From assembly GCA_014378465.1 (NCBI GenBank), contig JACMNQ010000057.1, positions 1 to 64,000 of the forward strand: a DNA stretch of 64,000 nucleotides, written 5' to 3'. The position numbers were made by a program, and so were the translations under genes. Position 1 is the stretch's first letter. Every line of letters begins with the position of its first letter. This document shows positions 17,778 through 27,692 of this stretch, piece by piece. The stretch is from Oligoflexia bacterium. Its GTDB lineage: Bacteria; Bdellovibrionota; UBA1018. The notes below the pieces were generated by a model that had not been told where the DNA came from, searched no databases, and worked only from the letters and a program-made list of their open reading frames with translations.

Positions 17778-19588
17778 TGATGAACCGCAGACTATTTCTC
17801 AAACAGGCGGTAGTCGGATCCATTTCACTGACCGCCCTCGGAAGCGTGGCCACCCGTCGTGCTCAAGCGACGACGACCAAGCCCAGTATCCCTCGCCGCT
17901 TTCTGATCAACATCATCAAAGTCGGTGGTACCGACATATTCTGGCTGCACGGCGCTCTCAGGCCCCGCGACCTGCAGACTGCGGCAAACCCGGCGATTGT
18001 CCTCGATTCGAGCGGCGGCCGACCTTATCAACCGGTCGGTACCGGATTCTATGATCGCTACACGATTCGTGAGGACGAAGCCCTTCTTCATGCCCACACA
18101 TCATCGACCAATCTGCGAGTTCATCAATTCGGCACGGGATTCAAGCAGCTCTTTTGCGAGAACCGTTTCGATGGGGGTGCCGGCGCCCCTCTCATCTCCA
18201 AGATGTGCATCTGGAAAGGGATGAAAAGTGATTGTCTCCACGAAGTCGACAATCCGATTCTGAATCACGGCGTGGCATCGTCCTACGCTCTGAGTTTCAC
18301 GGCAGTCGTTTCACGTTTTCTGGCGACCGAGTCGCCTCGAATTCTTCACTACACTGTACTTGAGTCCACCCCGCAGGATGCTCACCTCAATTTCGCGATG
18401 AATTCAGATTTCGCTTCGCCGAGCTGCATTCCGGGCATCGCCGGACTGGCTCAGCTGACCGGACTGGATCCAAACGATTTCCCACTGAAGTCTCGGCGAG
18501 ATCTCATCGGGGACGCCGTCACCCGGCTTGCAGGCGCCGCCATGACCAATCGACTCACGCTCAAATCCAGCATCGCCTCCCTGGCGACATTCACCAACAG
18601 TTACCATGCGGGGAGTGCGCTGGCCGGATCCTTTCTTGACCGGGATATTGAACTCTATTATCTGCGCAGTCGATTCCTGATTCGTGTTCATCAGGCCCTC
18701 TACACTTATTTTGGACTGACTTCAAACGGCGGATCCGGTCAGCTCTTTGATGCGCTCACCGCCCTTCCGGGAAATGCTGGATCCGGTCTCGCTTCCGGAG
18801 CGGACTCAATCGCAACTTTCAGAAATGCGATTTCTTACATCAATGCTCATCCAATTCCAGAGACCACCTTGATCGCCTACCGTGCGAAGAAAATTCTCAA
18901 GCAGGATACTTCCACCGAAGAGTCCGTACTGCTTCCCGTCTTTTCAGGCCTGATTCAGAATCTGCGCTGGCTTTATCCGGACCTGATCGAAAAATTTGCA
19001 CTCTCCGCATTTCTCGTCCGTCAGAATCTGAGTGCAGTCATTGATTTCAAAGAAGGCTATGGCATGAATGTCACCGACGACCCACATGGCAACACGCTTC
19101 CTGGGCTGATCAAATCGATGGTATTTCATGCCAGTTATGCCGAACTGATGCAGGCCCTGGACGAAGTCAAGAATGCTGCCGGAGTACTCGACGGAGAAAC
19201 ACTTCTTGATGCCACTCACATCGTCATGCACACCGAGATGGACCGAACTCCCTGGATCCACAATAACTCCCTGGGAATCAACGGCGGCAGCAATCATGCG
19301 GGCAACTCGACGAGTGTGCTCATGGCCGGCTATGGCATCCATGGAGGCTCCGTGATCGGCGATCTCCACAAAGGACCCGCCGATGACAATCAGTACGGAG
19401 CCCTCGGATTTGTCTCCTCGATGCCTATAGACATCGGCACTGGCTTGCCGAATCGCAATGGCACAAAAGTATCGATCAAGTCCCTCGCGCCGACAGTGAT
19501 TGAGATGTTCGGCGAGAAGCTGGTGCCCCTTCAACAGATCAGCGATGAAAGTTTTGTCCCTGCGGTTGTGAAGCGAAGAATGGCCTGA
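17777..19588 (+). CDS. Tat-exported DUF1501-like protein
   Basis: 603 residues. The N-terminus MMNRRLFLKQAVVGS is a twin-arginine signal (RRLFLK), so the protein is exported folded. The C-terminal third has MHTEMDRTPWIHN and NHAGNSTSVLMAGYGIHGGS, then VIGDL, matching the end of DUF1501 proteins, which have an alkaline-phosphatase-like fold. In planctomycetes and other groups DUF1501 genes commonly follow genes for DUF1553/DUF1588-type cytochrome proteins, as here. Enzymatic activity is unproven for the family. The start overlaps the previous stop by one base. Confidence 0.8.
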   Translation: MMNRRLFLKQAVVGSISLTALGSVATRRAQATTTKPSIPRRFLINIIKVGGTDIFWLHGALRPRDLQTAANPAIVLDSSGGRPYQPVGTGFYDRYTIREDEALLHAHTSSTNLRVHQFGTGFKQLFCENRFDGGAGAPLISKMCIWKGMKSDCLHEVDNPILNHGVASSYALSFTAVVSRFLATESPRILHYTVLESTPQDAHLNFAMNSDFASPSCIPGIAGLAQLTGLDPNDFPLKSRRDLIGDAVTRLAGAAMTNRLTLKSSIASLATFTNSYHAGSALAGSFLDRDIELYYLRSRFLIRVHQALYTYFGLTSNGGSGQLFDALTALPGNAGSGLASGADSIATFRNAISYINAHPIPETTLIAYRAKKILKQDTSTEESVLLPVFSGLIQNLRWLYPDLIEKFALSAFLVRQNLSAVIDFKEGYGMNVTDDPHGNTLPGLIKSMVFHASYAELMQALDEVKNAAGVLDGETLLDATHIVMHTEMDRTPWIHNNSLGINGGSNHAGNSTSVLMAGYGIHGGSVIGDLHKGPADDNQYGALGFVSSMPIDIGTGLPNRNGTKVSIKSLAPTVIEMFGEKLVPLQQISDESFVPAVVKRRMA

Positions 19589-19628
19589 GAGGATTCCAGA
19601 GTGGGTCTTTTTTGACAGGGAAGGCGAG

Positions 19629-19748
19629 ATGCTTTTCACCGCCGGTTACCCCGGTTCCATCTGGGCTCCGAAGGATCCGGAAAACAAGGGCACCTTTTTC
19701 GACCCTCATCAAAACAGCCTGATCAGCGTGAACGATTCACGCCACTGA
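19629..19748 (+). other. Short protein-like open frame, possible gene remnant
   Basis: A 39-codon frame (MLFTAGYPGSIWAPKDPENK, then GTFFDPHQNSLISVNDSRH) begins after a fair AGGGAAGG site. The same frame is open upstream with PEWVFFDREGE, suggesting the tail of a longer lost protein. It overlaps the 3' end of the convergent hydrolase gene by 12 bp. Confidence 0.3.
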
Positions 19749-20468
19749 TTTGCGCGGAATTGCATTCTGAGCCGGCGGTTCCTGTTTGCGAAAACCCGTA
19801 GTCACCGCTTTTTCAGCCCAGTTCACGATGTGCTCGATCACGTCATGAGCCAATTGACCTTCACCCAGTTCTTTTCCCAATTCAGGGAAACAAAGGTTGG
19901 CGGTCACGTCTCCGTACCGGCTCTGATGATGGTGAATCGCACTCTCAATGTTCAGGTAAGGAAGTGAACTTTGCAGAATCGGATCCTGGCTCCCGTGGAT
20001 GACCAGGTACGGACAGGTCATGCTGTTCAAGTGAAGAGTGTGCACCGTTGACGAAAGCAGCACACAGGCAAGTGGTCGCTGCACCTGCCAATAGGTATAG
20101 AAATTTCTCGCGATTGAATCCGCGCCATCCGCAAAACCCAGGAGCAGGACCTGGCCAGGATCCACTTCGGAGAACTGAAGCGCCGCTTCATACTGAGCCA
20201 GAACATCCTGAAGACCCTCCTTCGTCGAATAGGTCTTCTCGCGTGGAATGAAACGAAAGGTGGCAAAGCCGCGAGCATTAAATTCCTGAGACAGATCCTC
20301 CATGGAATTTTGCACACCATACTCTGCACCGTTTCCCGCCAGATCAGTCATCTTCGTGGAGGGTATGATCACGACCATCGGGCGTGCCCCCTCAAAGCGG
20401 CCCGGCTGTGGTGGAGAGTAGATCGACAGTTTCTTCGTCACTTCAAGATTGGACTCAGAGGGATTCAT
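19737..20468 (-). CDS. Alpha/beta-hydrolase-fold protein lacking the nucleophile serine
   Basis: 243 residues. Strands and helices of a hydrolase fold are visible (MVVIIPSTK; GFATFRFIPRE; QVLLLGFADGADS; CPYLVIHGSQDPIL; the late LAHDVIEHI). The nucleophile elbow reads GFADG where GxSxG is expected, so the serine is alanine at about residue 113. The Asp (GSQDP) and a late His are kept. It may be a non-catalytic relative or use another chemistry. There is no signal peptide. An upstream in-frame TTG at 20534 is possible. It follows uvrB on the same strand. Confidence 0.65.
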   Translation of the reverse strand: MNPSESNLEVTKKLSIYSPPQPGRFEGARPMVVIIPSTKMTDLAGNGAEYGVQNSMEDLSQEFNARGFATFRFIPREKTYSTKEGLQDVLAQYEAALQFSEVDPGQVLLLGFADGADSIARNFYTYWQVQRPLACVLLSSTVHTLHLNSMTCPYLVIHGSQDPILQSSLPYLNIESAIHHHQSRYGDVTANLCFPELGKELGEGQLAHDVIEHIVNWAEKAVTTGFRKQEPPAQNAIPRKSVA

Positions 20469-20546
20469 CACGCGAAAGGACTGCGAGCACCATGCCAACG
20501 TCGCCCAAAGCTCATGGCGAAGCGATGCAGTCAAAGCGGTGCCGCC

Positions 20547-22712
20547 TCAGAGAGCCAGCTGCAGCATTTTCAGACGCTTGAGACGATCTCGCATTTCGGC
20601 CGCTTTTTCAAACTGCATGGCCCGAGCGGCATCCTTCATGTCGGACTCCATGTGAGCCACGGTTTCTCCCAGCTTTCCGAGCGTCGTGAAGTAGTCTCCT
20701 GCCAGCTGACGGATCTCCTCTTCCCGGTCGTTCGGATCCAGCATGTCGAGTTCCGCCATGGATTCGGCGGGATTTGCTCCGGGATCAGCCGCACTCCAGA
20801 CGCTGCGTCCATGTCCTGAGCCGGCGCCGGTACCGAGAGCGCGCTTCGCCTGCTGAGACTTGCTCTGGTACTTTCCGGGACCGTCCGGCTCCTCGACTGC
20901 GGCGATTCTCTGGCGCACGGCTTTCACGATCGTCGTCGGGGTGATTCCGTGAATGATATTGTACTCTTCTTGGATTTTTCGGCGGCGATCCGTCTCGTCC
21001 ATCGCCTTTCGCATGCTGTCCGTGATGCGATCTGCATAAAGGATCACATGACCATCGGAATTACGGGCCGCACGACCGATGGTCTGGATCAGGGAACGCG
21101 CGCTGCGCAGAAACCCTTCCTTGTCCGCATCCAGAATGCCGACCAGGGAAACTTCCGGCAGATCGAGACCTTCTCTCAATAGATTGATCCCGACCAGAAC
21201 ATCAAAATGCCCCAGGCGCAGATCTCGAAGAATTTCGATGCGCTCGAGAGTTTCAATGTCCGAGTGCAGGTACTTCACTCGCACTCCCTGCCCCTGATAA
21301 AAATGGGTGAGATCTTCGGCGAGCTTCTTGGTGAGGGTGGTGACCAGCACGCGGTCGCCTTTGGCCACCGTCTTCCTGATTTCGGTCAACAGATTGTCCA
21401 CCTGAGTGGTGGCGCTCCGGACTTCGACGACCGGATCGAGAAGTCCCGTAGGACGAATGACCTGTTCGATCACTTCGCCTCCGGTCTTCGTGACTTCATA
21501 TTCACCCGGGGTCGCCGACACGTAAATCGTTTGATTGAGACCCACTTCCCACTCTTCAAAGCTGAGAGGCCGATTGTCGAGAGCCGAAGGCAGCCGGAAG
21601 CCGTGGTCCACGAGAGTCATCTTCCTGGCTCGGTCACCGCGGTACATGCCGCCGATCTGGGGAACGGAAACATGGCTTTCGTCCACGATCAGGAGCCAGT
21701 CCTTCGGGAAGTACTGCATCAATGTCGGCGGTGGATCACCGGGGCTCTTCCCGGTCAGGTGACGGGAGTAATTTTCGATCCCCTGGCAGAACCCCAGCTC
21801 TTCGATCATCTCGAGGTCGAACAGCGTGCGCTGGGAAAGACGTTGCGCTTCGAGAAGCTTTCCCATTCCATTCAATTCCGTCAGGCGCTCCTGGAGTTCC
21901 ACGCGAATGGTGTCGATGGCGGCCTTGCGCTTGTCAACGGTCGTGACGTAATGACTGCCCGGATAAATGGTGATGCGCGGAAGTTTCTGCAGCTTGATGC
22001 CGCGAAGCGGGTCCACTTCAGAGATGGATTCAATCTCATCTCCGAAAAATTCAATGCGGACCGCGCGCTCTTCTTCATAGGCCGGAAAGATTTCAAGCAC
22101 GTCCCCTCTCACGCGAAAAGTCCCGCGGTGAAAGTCGACGTCGTTTCTCTTGTACTGAATTTCGACAAGCTTGCGGAGCACGTCCTGACGTTTGATCTTG
22201 CGCCCGACTTCGAGGTACAGAAGCATGCCTTCGTAGGCTTCCGGCGAACCCAGACCGTAAATGCACGACACGGAAGTCACGATCAGAACATCGTTGCGCT
22301 CCAGCAGAGAACGCGTGGCCGAATGGCGGAGCTTGTCGATCTCATCATTGATCTGCGAATCCTTCTCAATGAAGGTGTCCGTCGACGGAATGTAAGCTTC
22401 AGGCTGATAGTAATCGTAATAACTCACGAAATACTCCACCGCATTGTTCGGGAAGAACTCACGAAATTCGGAAAAGAGCTGCGCCGCAAGAGTCTTGTTA
22501 TGACAGAGCACGAGAGTGGGCTTGTTCACTTGAGCGACCAGGTTGGCCATGGTGAACGTTTTTCCGGTCCCCGTGGCTCCAAGCAGCACCTGGGACTTCT
22601 TGCCCGCCAGCGTGGCTTTGACCAGCGCCTCAATGGCCGCGGGCTGATCCCCCATGGGCTTGAACGGAGTGGCGAGATCAAACTTGCGATTGCGATTTGA
22701 AGAGATGGACAT
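20547..22712 (-). CDS. uvrB: UvrABC system protein B
   Basis: 721 residues, usual length slightly exceeded. The helicase-like damage-verification subunit of nucleotide excision repair. It shows Walker A GATGTGKT near residue 45, the beta-hairpin region ([20 protein letters not shown]), the DEAD-like DESH, the C-terminal helicase motifs ([28 protein letters not shown]) and a C-terminal UVR motif ([18 protein letters not shown]) that contacts UvrC. A Gly/Ser/Lys-rich insert ([20 protein letters not shown]) precedes the UVR motif. ATG 22712 is preceded in frame by TTG. Only 75 bp separate it from the divergent lipase gene. Confidence 0.97.
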   Translation of the reverse strand: MSISSNRNRKFDLATPFKPMGDQPAAIEALVKATLAGKKSQVLLGATGTGKTFTMANLVAQVNKPTLVLCHNKTLAAQLFSEFREFFPNNAVEYFVSYYDYYQPEAYIPSTDTFIEKDSQINDEIDKLRHSATRSLLERNDVLIVTSVSCIYGLGSPEAYEGMLLYLEVGRKIKRQDVLRKLVEIQYKRNDVDFHRGTFRVRGDVLEIFPAYEEERAVRIEFFGDEIESISEVDPLRGIKLQKLPRITIYPGSHYVTTVDKRKAAIDTIRVELQERLTELNGMGKLLEAQRLSQRTLFDLEMIEELGFCQGIENYSRHLTGKSPGDPPPTLMQYFPKDWLLIVDESHVSVPQIGGMYRGDRARKMTLVDHGFRLPSALDNRPLSFEEWEVGLNQTIYVSATPGEYEVTKTGGEVIEQVIRPTGLLDPVVEVRSATTQVDNLLTEIRKTVAKGDRVLVTTLTKKLAEDLTHFYQGQGVRVKYLHSDIETLERIEILRDLRLGHFDVLVGINLLREGLDLPEVSLVGILDADKEGFLRSARSLIQTIGRAARNSDGHVILYADRITDSMRKAMDETDRRRKIQEEYNIIHGITPTTIVKAVRQRIAAVEEPDGPGKYQSKSQQAKRALGTGAGSGHGRSVWSAADPGANPAESMAELDMLDPNDREEEIRQLAGDYFTTLGKLGETVAHMESDMKDAARAMQFEKAAEMRDRLKRLKMLQLAL

Positions 22713-22787
22713 CAAACCCGAAGCTACCTTTTTAAAGCTTCCGTAGCACGCCCGTCCGCGTTATTCTGAGGGAACCGGGGAGGGAGA

Positions 22788-23564
22788 ATGAAGACGATCT
22801 TGGACAAAATGAAACTCAATCACCCCGTGGTCCTGGTCCATGGAATGGGCGCCCGCTCAAAGTATGGGCCGTTTGATTATTTTCATGGACTCCCGAAGCT
22901 TTTACGCGACGCGGGAAATGAAGTCTTCACTCCCAATCTGACGGCTTGGCACACGGTTGAGCACCGCGCGGAACAACTCAAGCGGCAGATCGAGGTTCGT
23001 TTTCCCGACCAGAAAGTCAATCTGATCGGTCACAGCCTCGGCGGACTCGATGCACGCTACATGACTTCACGCCTGGAGTGCGTTGAGCGCGTAGCCAGCG
23101 TCACCACGATCGGTACCCCCAACCGGGGAACCCTGATCGCGGATCTTGCCCTCGGACTGGTTCCGAACGCGACCTTCAAAGTGGCCGACCGTTTCCTCAA
23201 GCTTCTTGATTCCAGCAGTGGAGCATTTCAGCAGATCTGCGCGAAGTACCACAGCAACATCTTTTCCACCGAAGTTCCTGACGCGCCTGGAGTCGGCTAC
23301 TTCAGCGCAACGAGCGCCATTCCCAATCCGATCATGAAACATTCGCTGCCTCTTTTCTGGCTCTCGACGCAGCTTCTGAGTCGTTACGAAGGGGACAACG
23401 ATGGTTTTGTCTCCGTGCAATCAGCGCTCTGGGGCCAGCACATCTGCACTTATCAGGGCGATCATTACGCTCAGATCGGTCAATTTCTCGGACGCTCCCG
23501 CGGTCTCGATTACATGCAGTTCTACACGGACATCTTCAGCAGATTGAAAAAAGAAGGCTTCTGA
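22788..23564 (+). CDS. Triacylglycerol lipase-like esterase
   Basis: 258 residues, alpha/beta hydrolase of the bacterial family I lipases. HPVVLVHGMG (residues 12-21) supplies the oxyanion region, GHSLGG (81-86) the nucleophile Ser 83, GDNDGFVS the Asp, and GDHYAQIG the His. TTIGTPNRGT is typical of the family. No clear signal peptide is visible, so export is uncertain. GGGGAGGGAGA lies directly before the ATG. cysE follows after 56 bp. Confidence 0.88.
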   Translation: MKTILDKMKLNHPVVLVHGMGARSKYGPFDYFHGLPKLLRDAGNEVFTPNLTAWHTVEHRAEQLKRQIEVRFPDQKVNLIGHSLGGLDARYMTSRLECVERVASVTTIGTPNRGTLIADLALGLVPNATFKVADRFLKLLDSSSGAFQQICAKYHSNIFSTEVPDAPGVGYFSATSAIPNPIMKHSLPLFWLSTQLLSRYEGDNDGFVSVQSALWGQHICTYQGDHYAQIGQFLGRSRGLDYMQFYTDIFSRLKKEGF

Positions 23565-23620
23565 TTCCGGATGCCCCATGTTCCCTGTGCGTGTCCCTCT
23601 TTCCATGTTAAGCCTGATCC

Positions 23621-24175
23621 ATGTTAAGTGCGCTCCATCAGCTTCTGAGGGCCTATCAGAAAAACGATCCCGCCGCCCGGAGCTGGGCGGAAATTCTCTT
23701 TCTCTACCCCGGCATCAAGGCCATCGCTTTTCACCGGGTGGCTCATGCGCTTCACGTCGTGGGAATCCCCTTTCTTCCCAGATTTCTCTCCGAGCTTTCG
23801 AGATGGCTGACCGGAATTGAAATTCATCCCGGCGCCACCCTCGGCGCCGAACTCGTGATTGATCACGGAATGGGTGTGGTGATCGGGGAAACCGCCATCG
23901 TCGGCAACCAGGTTCTGATCTACCACGGCGTGACGCTCGGAGGCACTTCACTTGCCGCCGGAAAACGGCATCCCACTCTGGGTGACCGCGTGATCGTCGG
24001 CTCAGGTGCAAAAATTCTGGGAAACATCACGATCGGTGATGAATCCCGCATCGGTTCCAATTCAGTGGTCACTCACAGCGTTCCCGCTTCATCCACAGTC
24101 GTCGGCATCCCCGGCCGCATCGTGGCTCGCCCCATTTCAGCGGGCGAACCCGGTTACTTTGACTACAGCGTCTGA
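23621..24175 (+). CDS. cysE: Serine O-acetyltransferase
   Basis: 184 residues, the short form. It makes O-acetylserine from serine and acetyl-CoA, the first step of cysteine synthesis. The left-handed beta-helix is clear: [20 protein letters not shown], then [38 protein letters not shown], with the catalytic His in DHGMG and HGVTLGG. The sequence TCCATGTTAAG occurs twice with a 17-bp period around the start (23602 and 23619), so a second, out-of-frame ATG precedes the real one. No clear Shine-Dalgarno. It is 28 bp before cysK. Confidence 0.95.
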   Translation: MLSALHQLLRAYQKNDPAARSWAEILFLYPGIKAIAFHRVAHALHVVGIPFLPRFLSELSRWLTGIEIHPGATLGAELVIDHGMGVVIGETAIVGNQVLIYHGVTLGGTSLAAGKRHPTLGDRVIVGSGAKILGNITIGDESRIGSNSVVTHSVPASSTVVGIPGRIVARPISAGEPGYFDYSV

Positions 24176-24203
24176 ACTTCAGGTTTTCCAGGAGAATGAA
24201 ATC

Positions 24204-25193
24204 ATGAAAATTTTTGACAACATCACTCAGACCATCGGCTCCACTCCCCTCGTCCGCATGCAGAAGATCGGCAAGGGTCTGCCGGGAGAGATTCTGCTCA
24301 AACTGGAATTCTTCAATCCCCTCGGCTCCGTCAAGGACCGCGTCGGGCTCAGCATGATCGAAGCGGGTGAAGCGGCCGGAAGACTCAAGTCCGGAATGAA
24401 AGTCATCGAGCCGACCAGTGGCAATACAGGCATCGCCTTGGCCTTCGTCTGTTCGGCCAAAGGATACCCGCTCACTCTGGTCATGCCCGAAACCATGTCG
24501 CAGGAGCGACGCACTCTCCTGCTCCTCATGGGCGCCCAGGTCATCCTGACTCCCGGACCTCTCGGCATGAAAGGTGCGATCGCGAAAACGCTCGAACTTT
24601 CCGAAGCGGACCCCACTTACTTCGTTCCGAGCCAGTTTGAAAATCCAGCGAATCCGGAAATTCACCGCAACACGACTGCCGAAGAAATCTGGAAGGACAC
24701 GGACGGGACCGTGGATCTCGTCGTTTCCGCAGTCGGAACCGGCGGCACCATCACGGGGTTGGGCGAAGTTCTGAAGAAGAAGAAAGCCACCCTCCAGATG
24801 GTCGCGGTCGAACCCACCGAGTCCGCAGTTCTTTCCGGCGGGGCACCCGGTCCGCACAAGATTCAGGGAATCGGCACGGGATTCATTCCGAAGAACGTCA
24901 ACCGCACGATCATCGATCAGATCGAGAAGGTCTCCAGTGAAGAAGCCCTCACCATGGCTCGCAAGATCATCAAGGAAGAAGGCATCCCGGTGGGCATTTC
25001 CTCGGGCGCCGCAGTCACGGCGGCACTGCGAGTGGCCGCTCGGCCGGAGAATCAGGGCAAGCGCATCGTGGTCATTCTGGCGAGTTATACGGAACGGTAC
25101 CTTTCCACGGCTCTCGCCGAGAAAGAAAGAACTGAAGCTGCCGCACTTCAGGTCAGTCCGGTGGATGAGAAATGGCTCGCCCGCCTGCAGTGA
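24204..25193 (+). CDS. cysK: Cysteine synthase (O-acetylserine sulfhydrylase)
   Basis: 329 residues. A PLP enzyme that makes cysteine from O-acetylserine and sulfide. GSVKDRVG carries the PLP lysine near residue 42, [12 protein letters not shown] contacts the cofactor and substrate, GTGGTITG binds the phosphate, and [11 protein letters not shown] lies near the C-terminus. ATG 24204 is chosen because AGGAGA stands nine bases upstream; the frame is open further but overlaps cysE. With cysE it forms a cysteine-synthesis operon, and cysS lies convergent 850 bp downstream. Confidence 0.96.
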   Translation: MKIFDNITQTIGSTPLVRMQKIGKGLPGEILLKLEFFNPLGSVKDRVGLSMIEAGEAAGRLKSGMKVIEPTSGNTGIALAFVCSAKGYPLTLVMPETMSQERRTLLLLMGAQVILTPGPLGMKGAIAKTLELSEADPTYFVPSQFENPANPEIHRNTTAEEIWKDTDGTVDLVVSAVGTGGTITGLGEVLKKKKATLQMVAVEPTESAVLSGGAPGPHKIQGIGTGFIPKNVNRTIIDQIEKVSSEEALTMARKIIKEEGIPVGISSGAAVTAALRVAARPENQGKRIVVILASYTERYLSTALAEKERTEAAALQVSPVDEKWLARLQ

Positions 25194-25247
25194 ACTTCTT
25201 CCTGAAGTTTATGTTGCGCTCCCAGGCGGGCGCGGCAAACTGAAGGA

Positions 25248-26024
25248 GTGCTGAAGTTCGTTTTCATATCACTGCTGCTGTCGTTCGTCCTTTCTCTTCT
25301 GCCAGGGGGAAACTACGTCCTTTACCCCTTCAAACTCTTCACCACCTGGGCGCACGAGTGCTCCCATGCCGTGATGGCGATCTGCATGGGGGGCGTGGTC
25401 CAGAAGATCACGCTTGAGCCGGACACCAGTGGACTCACTTATTTCAAACTCCCAAAGAGCCGCTTTCGTCACAGCATGGTCGCAAGCGCAGGCTACCTGG
25501 GCTCCTGCCTCGTCGGGTGCCTGATCTATTATTTCAGCACGGTGATGAGTGCGCGGTCTCCGCTTCTCATTTCAGGAATCGGAGTGGCGATGCTCCTTTC
25601 GCTTCTGATGTGGATGAGAAACACCTTCGCAGTCGTGACCGTCCTGGGCCTGGGCGCTGGCATGATCTACCTGGGCCAGCACCCGCCGCAAACTTCCCTC
25701 TTTCAGCACGTGCTGCCCTTTCTCGGCCTGCAGACCGGACTCAACTCGCTGCTCGACTTGAAAGTGCTCTTCGGTGTGAAATCAAAATCCGACGCTCACA
25801 CGATGAAGTCTCTCTTCTGGCTGCCGGCCGCCTTCTGGGCATTGCTCTGGATCGCACTCAGTGTCACGCTCATGGGTTGGACCATCTCCCGCTCTCTCAA
25901 CGCAAGCGACCGCGCGATCATCCATGCGCTGAAATATCCCGACCCGGCCCGCGCTGCGGCGGCAGCGCGAAAGTCCGATGGAGCTGCGGCGGCAGCGCGA
26001 AAAACCGCGGCGCTGAGTGACTGA
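25248..26024 (+). CDS. M50-like membrane metalloprotease
   Basis: 258 residues with several membrane segments (residues 3-20, near 80-100, 105-125, 130-150 and 195-215). HECSH at 36-40 in the first third gives the zinc motif of site-2-type (M50B-like) proteases. The C-terminus is a cytoplasmic-looking Ala/Arg tail with a direct repeat AAAAARK (twice, 25956-26002). The GTG start is awkward because AAGGAG nearly abuts it; a CTG at 25251 may be the true start. Substrate unknown. It follows cysK by 54 bp. Confidence 0.75.
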   Translation: MLKFVFISLLLSFVLSLLPGGNYVLYPFKLFTTWAHECSHAVMAICMGGVVQKITLEPDTSGLTYFKLPKSRFRHSMVASAGYLGSCLVGCLIYYFSTVMSARSPLLISGIGVAMLLSLLMWMRNTFAVVTVLGLGAGMIYLGQHPPQTSLFQHVLPFLGLQTGLNSLLDLKVLFGVKSKSDAHTMKSLFWLPAAFWALLWIALSVTLMGWTISRSLNASDRAIIHALKYPDPARAAAAARKSDGAAAAARKTAALSD

Positions 26025-26043
26025 AACTGAATTCAGCTTGAAA

Positions 26044-27576
26044 TCAGATGTATTCCCAGGCCGTTCCCTGTGGACTGTCCTTGATCATGACACCCTTGGA
26101 CTCCAGATCCTTGCGGATCCGGTCACCTTGGGCGAAGTCCTTCGCCTTGCGTGCGTCAGCCCGAGCCTGGATGGCCGCTTTGATTTCATCTTCAGTCATT
26201 CGCAGAGTGCCACTTGCCGTGGCGCGCTCAGCTTTGATGCGTTCCAGATCGGCCAGCATCTTTTCGGGATTGCCACGCCCGATGCCAAGAACATCTCCCA
26301 GATCCATTTCCATCACCTTGATCAGTTCCTGCGCTCCCAGAATTGCCGAAGGAGTGGCAGAAGCGCGAGGCTCGGCCAGAGTCCGATTGAAGCTCCGAAT
26401 CAAGGTGAAGAGCGACGCGACTGCACCTGCCGTATTGAAGTCGTTTGCAAAGTGGTCATCCATCTCACGACGCACGGCCTCACACTCCGACATGAAGGAG
26501 CCCCAGGCACTTTCGGCGCGGAGGTCGGGCATCGCCATCTTGAGCTGTGAAATCTGCAGCGCTTTGGCCTTGGCTTCATAAATGCGATGCAGAGCGATCA
26601 AAGTGTGTTCAATCGCTTCGTCGCCGAAATCTATGATCGAGCGGTAGTGAACCGAAAGCAGAAGGTACCGGGTGAACTCAGTCCCGAACCGGACGAGAAA
26701 ATCCCGAGCGCCGAGCACATTGCCCAGACTCTTGGACATCTTCTCCTTGCCCATGTTCAGAAATGCGGAATGCAGCCAGTATTTCACGTAGGGCGCATGT
26801 CCCGTACACGCTTCGCTTTGTGCAATTTCATTTTCATGGTGAGGAAACACCAGATCCTCGCCGCCGTGATGGAGATCCATCTGGTCGCCGAGCCATTTTC
26901 CCGCCATGGCGGAGCACTCGATATGCCAGCCCGGACGGCCTTTGCCCCAGGGACTGTCCCACGAAGGTTCTCCCGGCTTGGCGGGCTTCCAGAGCGTGAA
27001 ATCGAGCGGGTTGTGTTTCTTCTCACTCACTTCGACCCGGTGGCCGGCGACCAGGTCGTCAATGTTCTTGTGCGAAAGCTTTCCGTAGCCTTCAAAACTG
27101 GAAATTGAAAAGAGAACTTCGTAGCCTTCTTCTCCCGCGGACTTCTCAGCAACATAGGCTTTGCCGTTCGCGATGATCTTCTCGATCATGCCGATGATTT
27201 CGGGCATGTGCTCGGTCACTTTGGTCTTGTGAGTGGGCTCGTGCAGTCCGGCGAGCGCATAGTCCTTCTCGACTTCAATGATATAGCGTTTCGCGATTTC
27301 ATCTGAAGTGAGTTTTTCCTCATTCGCCTTTTTGATGATCTTGTCGTCGACATCCGTGAAATTTCGAACGAAGGTCACGTCATAGCCGACCTTCTTGAAG
27401 TAACGAAAGAACTGGTCCGCGACCAGCGCCGCCCGCAGATTCCCGATGTGAATGAAATTGTAAACCGTCGGACCGCAGGAATACATGCTGAGCTTTCCAG
27501 GAACGCGGGTTTCAAGAATTTCCTTCTTGCCGCTCAAGGTATTGGTCACTTTGATTTCACGAATCGGTCGGGTCAT
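26044..27576 (-). CDS. cysS: Cysteinyl-tRNA synthetase
   Basis: 510 residues; charges tRNA-Cys. Class I signatures are complete: HIGN at 43-46 and KMSKS in the C-terminal half (GKEKMSKSLGN). The zinc-binding Cys (YSCGPTVYN) and the late HHGGEDLVFPHHENE motif are also present, as is the DALR helical tail. AAGGAAC lies just upstream of the ATG, and a terminator-like hairpin ends 12 bp before the start, which may regulate it. It is convergent with the protease gene. Confidence 0.97.
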   Translation of the reverse strand: MTRPIREIKVTNTLSGKKEILETRVPGKLSMYSCGPTVYNFIHIGNLRAALVADQFFRYFKKVGYDVTFVRNFTDVDDKIIKKANEEKLTSDEIAKRYIIEVEKDYALAGLHEPTHKTKVTEHMPEIIGMIEKIIANGKAYVAEKSAGEEGYEVLFSISSFEGYGKLSHKNIDDLVAGHRVEVSEKKHNPLDFTLWKPAKPGEPSWDSPWGKGRPGWHIECSAMAGKWLGDQMDLHHGGEDLVFPHHENEIAQSEACTGHAPYVKYWLHSAFLNMGKEKMSKSLGNVLGARDFLVRFGTEFTRYLLLSVHYRSIIDFGDEAIEHTLIALHRIYEAKAKALQISQLKMAMPDLRAESAWGSFMSECEAVRREMDDHFANDFNTAGAVASLFTLIRSFNRTLAEPRASATPSAILGAQELIKVMEMDLGDVLGIGRGNPEKMLADLERIKAERATASGTLRMTEDEIKAAIQARADARKAKDFAQGDRIRKDLESKGVMIKDSPQGTAWEYI

Positions 27577-27587
27577 TTTTGTTCCTT

Positions 27588-27640
27588 AAAATGAAAATGG
27601 AGCCAGATCGTGGATCCTGGAAGGATCTTAATCTGACTCC
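27588..27640 (-). terminator. Intrinsic terminator or attenuator directly upstream of cysS
   Basis: On the minus strand GGAGTCAGAT (27640-27631) pairs with ATCTGGCTCC (27608-27599), with an inner GATCC/GGATC stem, and is followed by TTTTCATTTT (27597-27588). It lies after carD and only 11 bp before the cysS start. It could end carD transcripts or attenuate cysS. Confidence 0.7.
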
Positions 27641-27692
27641 AATCAAATTGTCGACTATTAGAGGCGCCGCTTTCAGCTGAAAGCCAGTGGCC

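Noticed and set aside
21207-22700. A 497-codon plus-strand open frame inside uvrB
   Set aside because: Long only because high-GC uvrB codons avoid stops in the complementary frame; no family or ribosome site.
24006-24203. N-terminal extension of cysK in frame
   Set aside because: It overlaps cysE in another frame; ATG 24204 with AGGAGA is the better start and matches family length.
27669-27684. Perfect 16-bp palindrome after carD as a terminator
   Set aside because: It has no T tract after it, while the stem at 27599-27640 has; it is mentioned with carD only.
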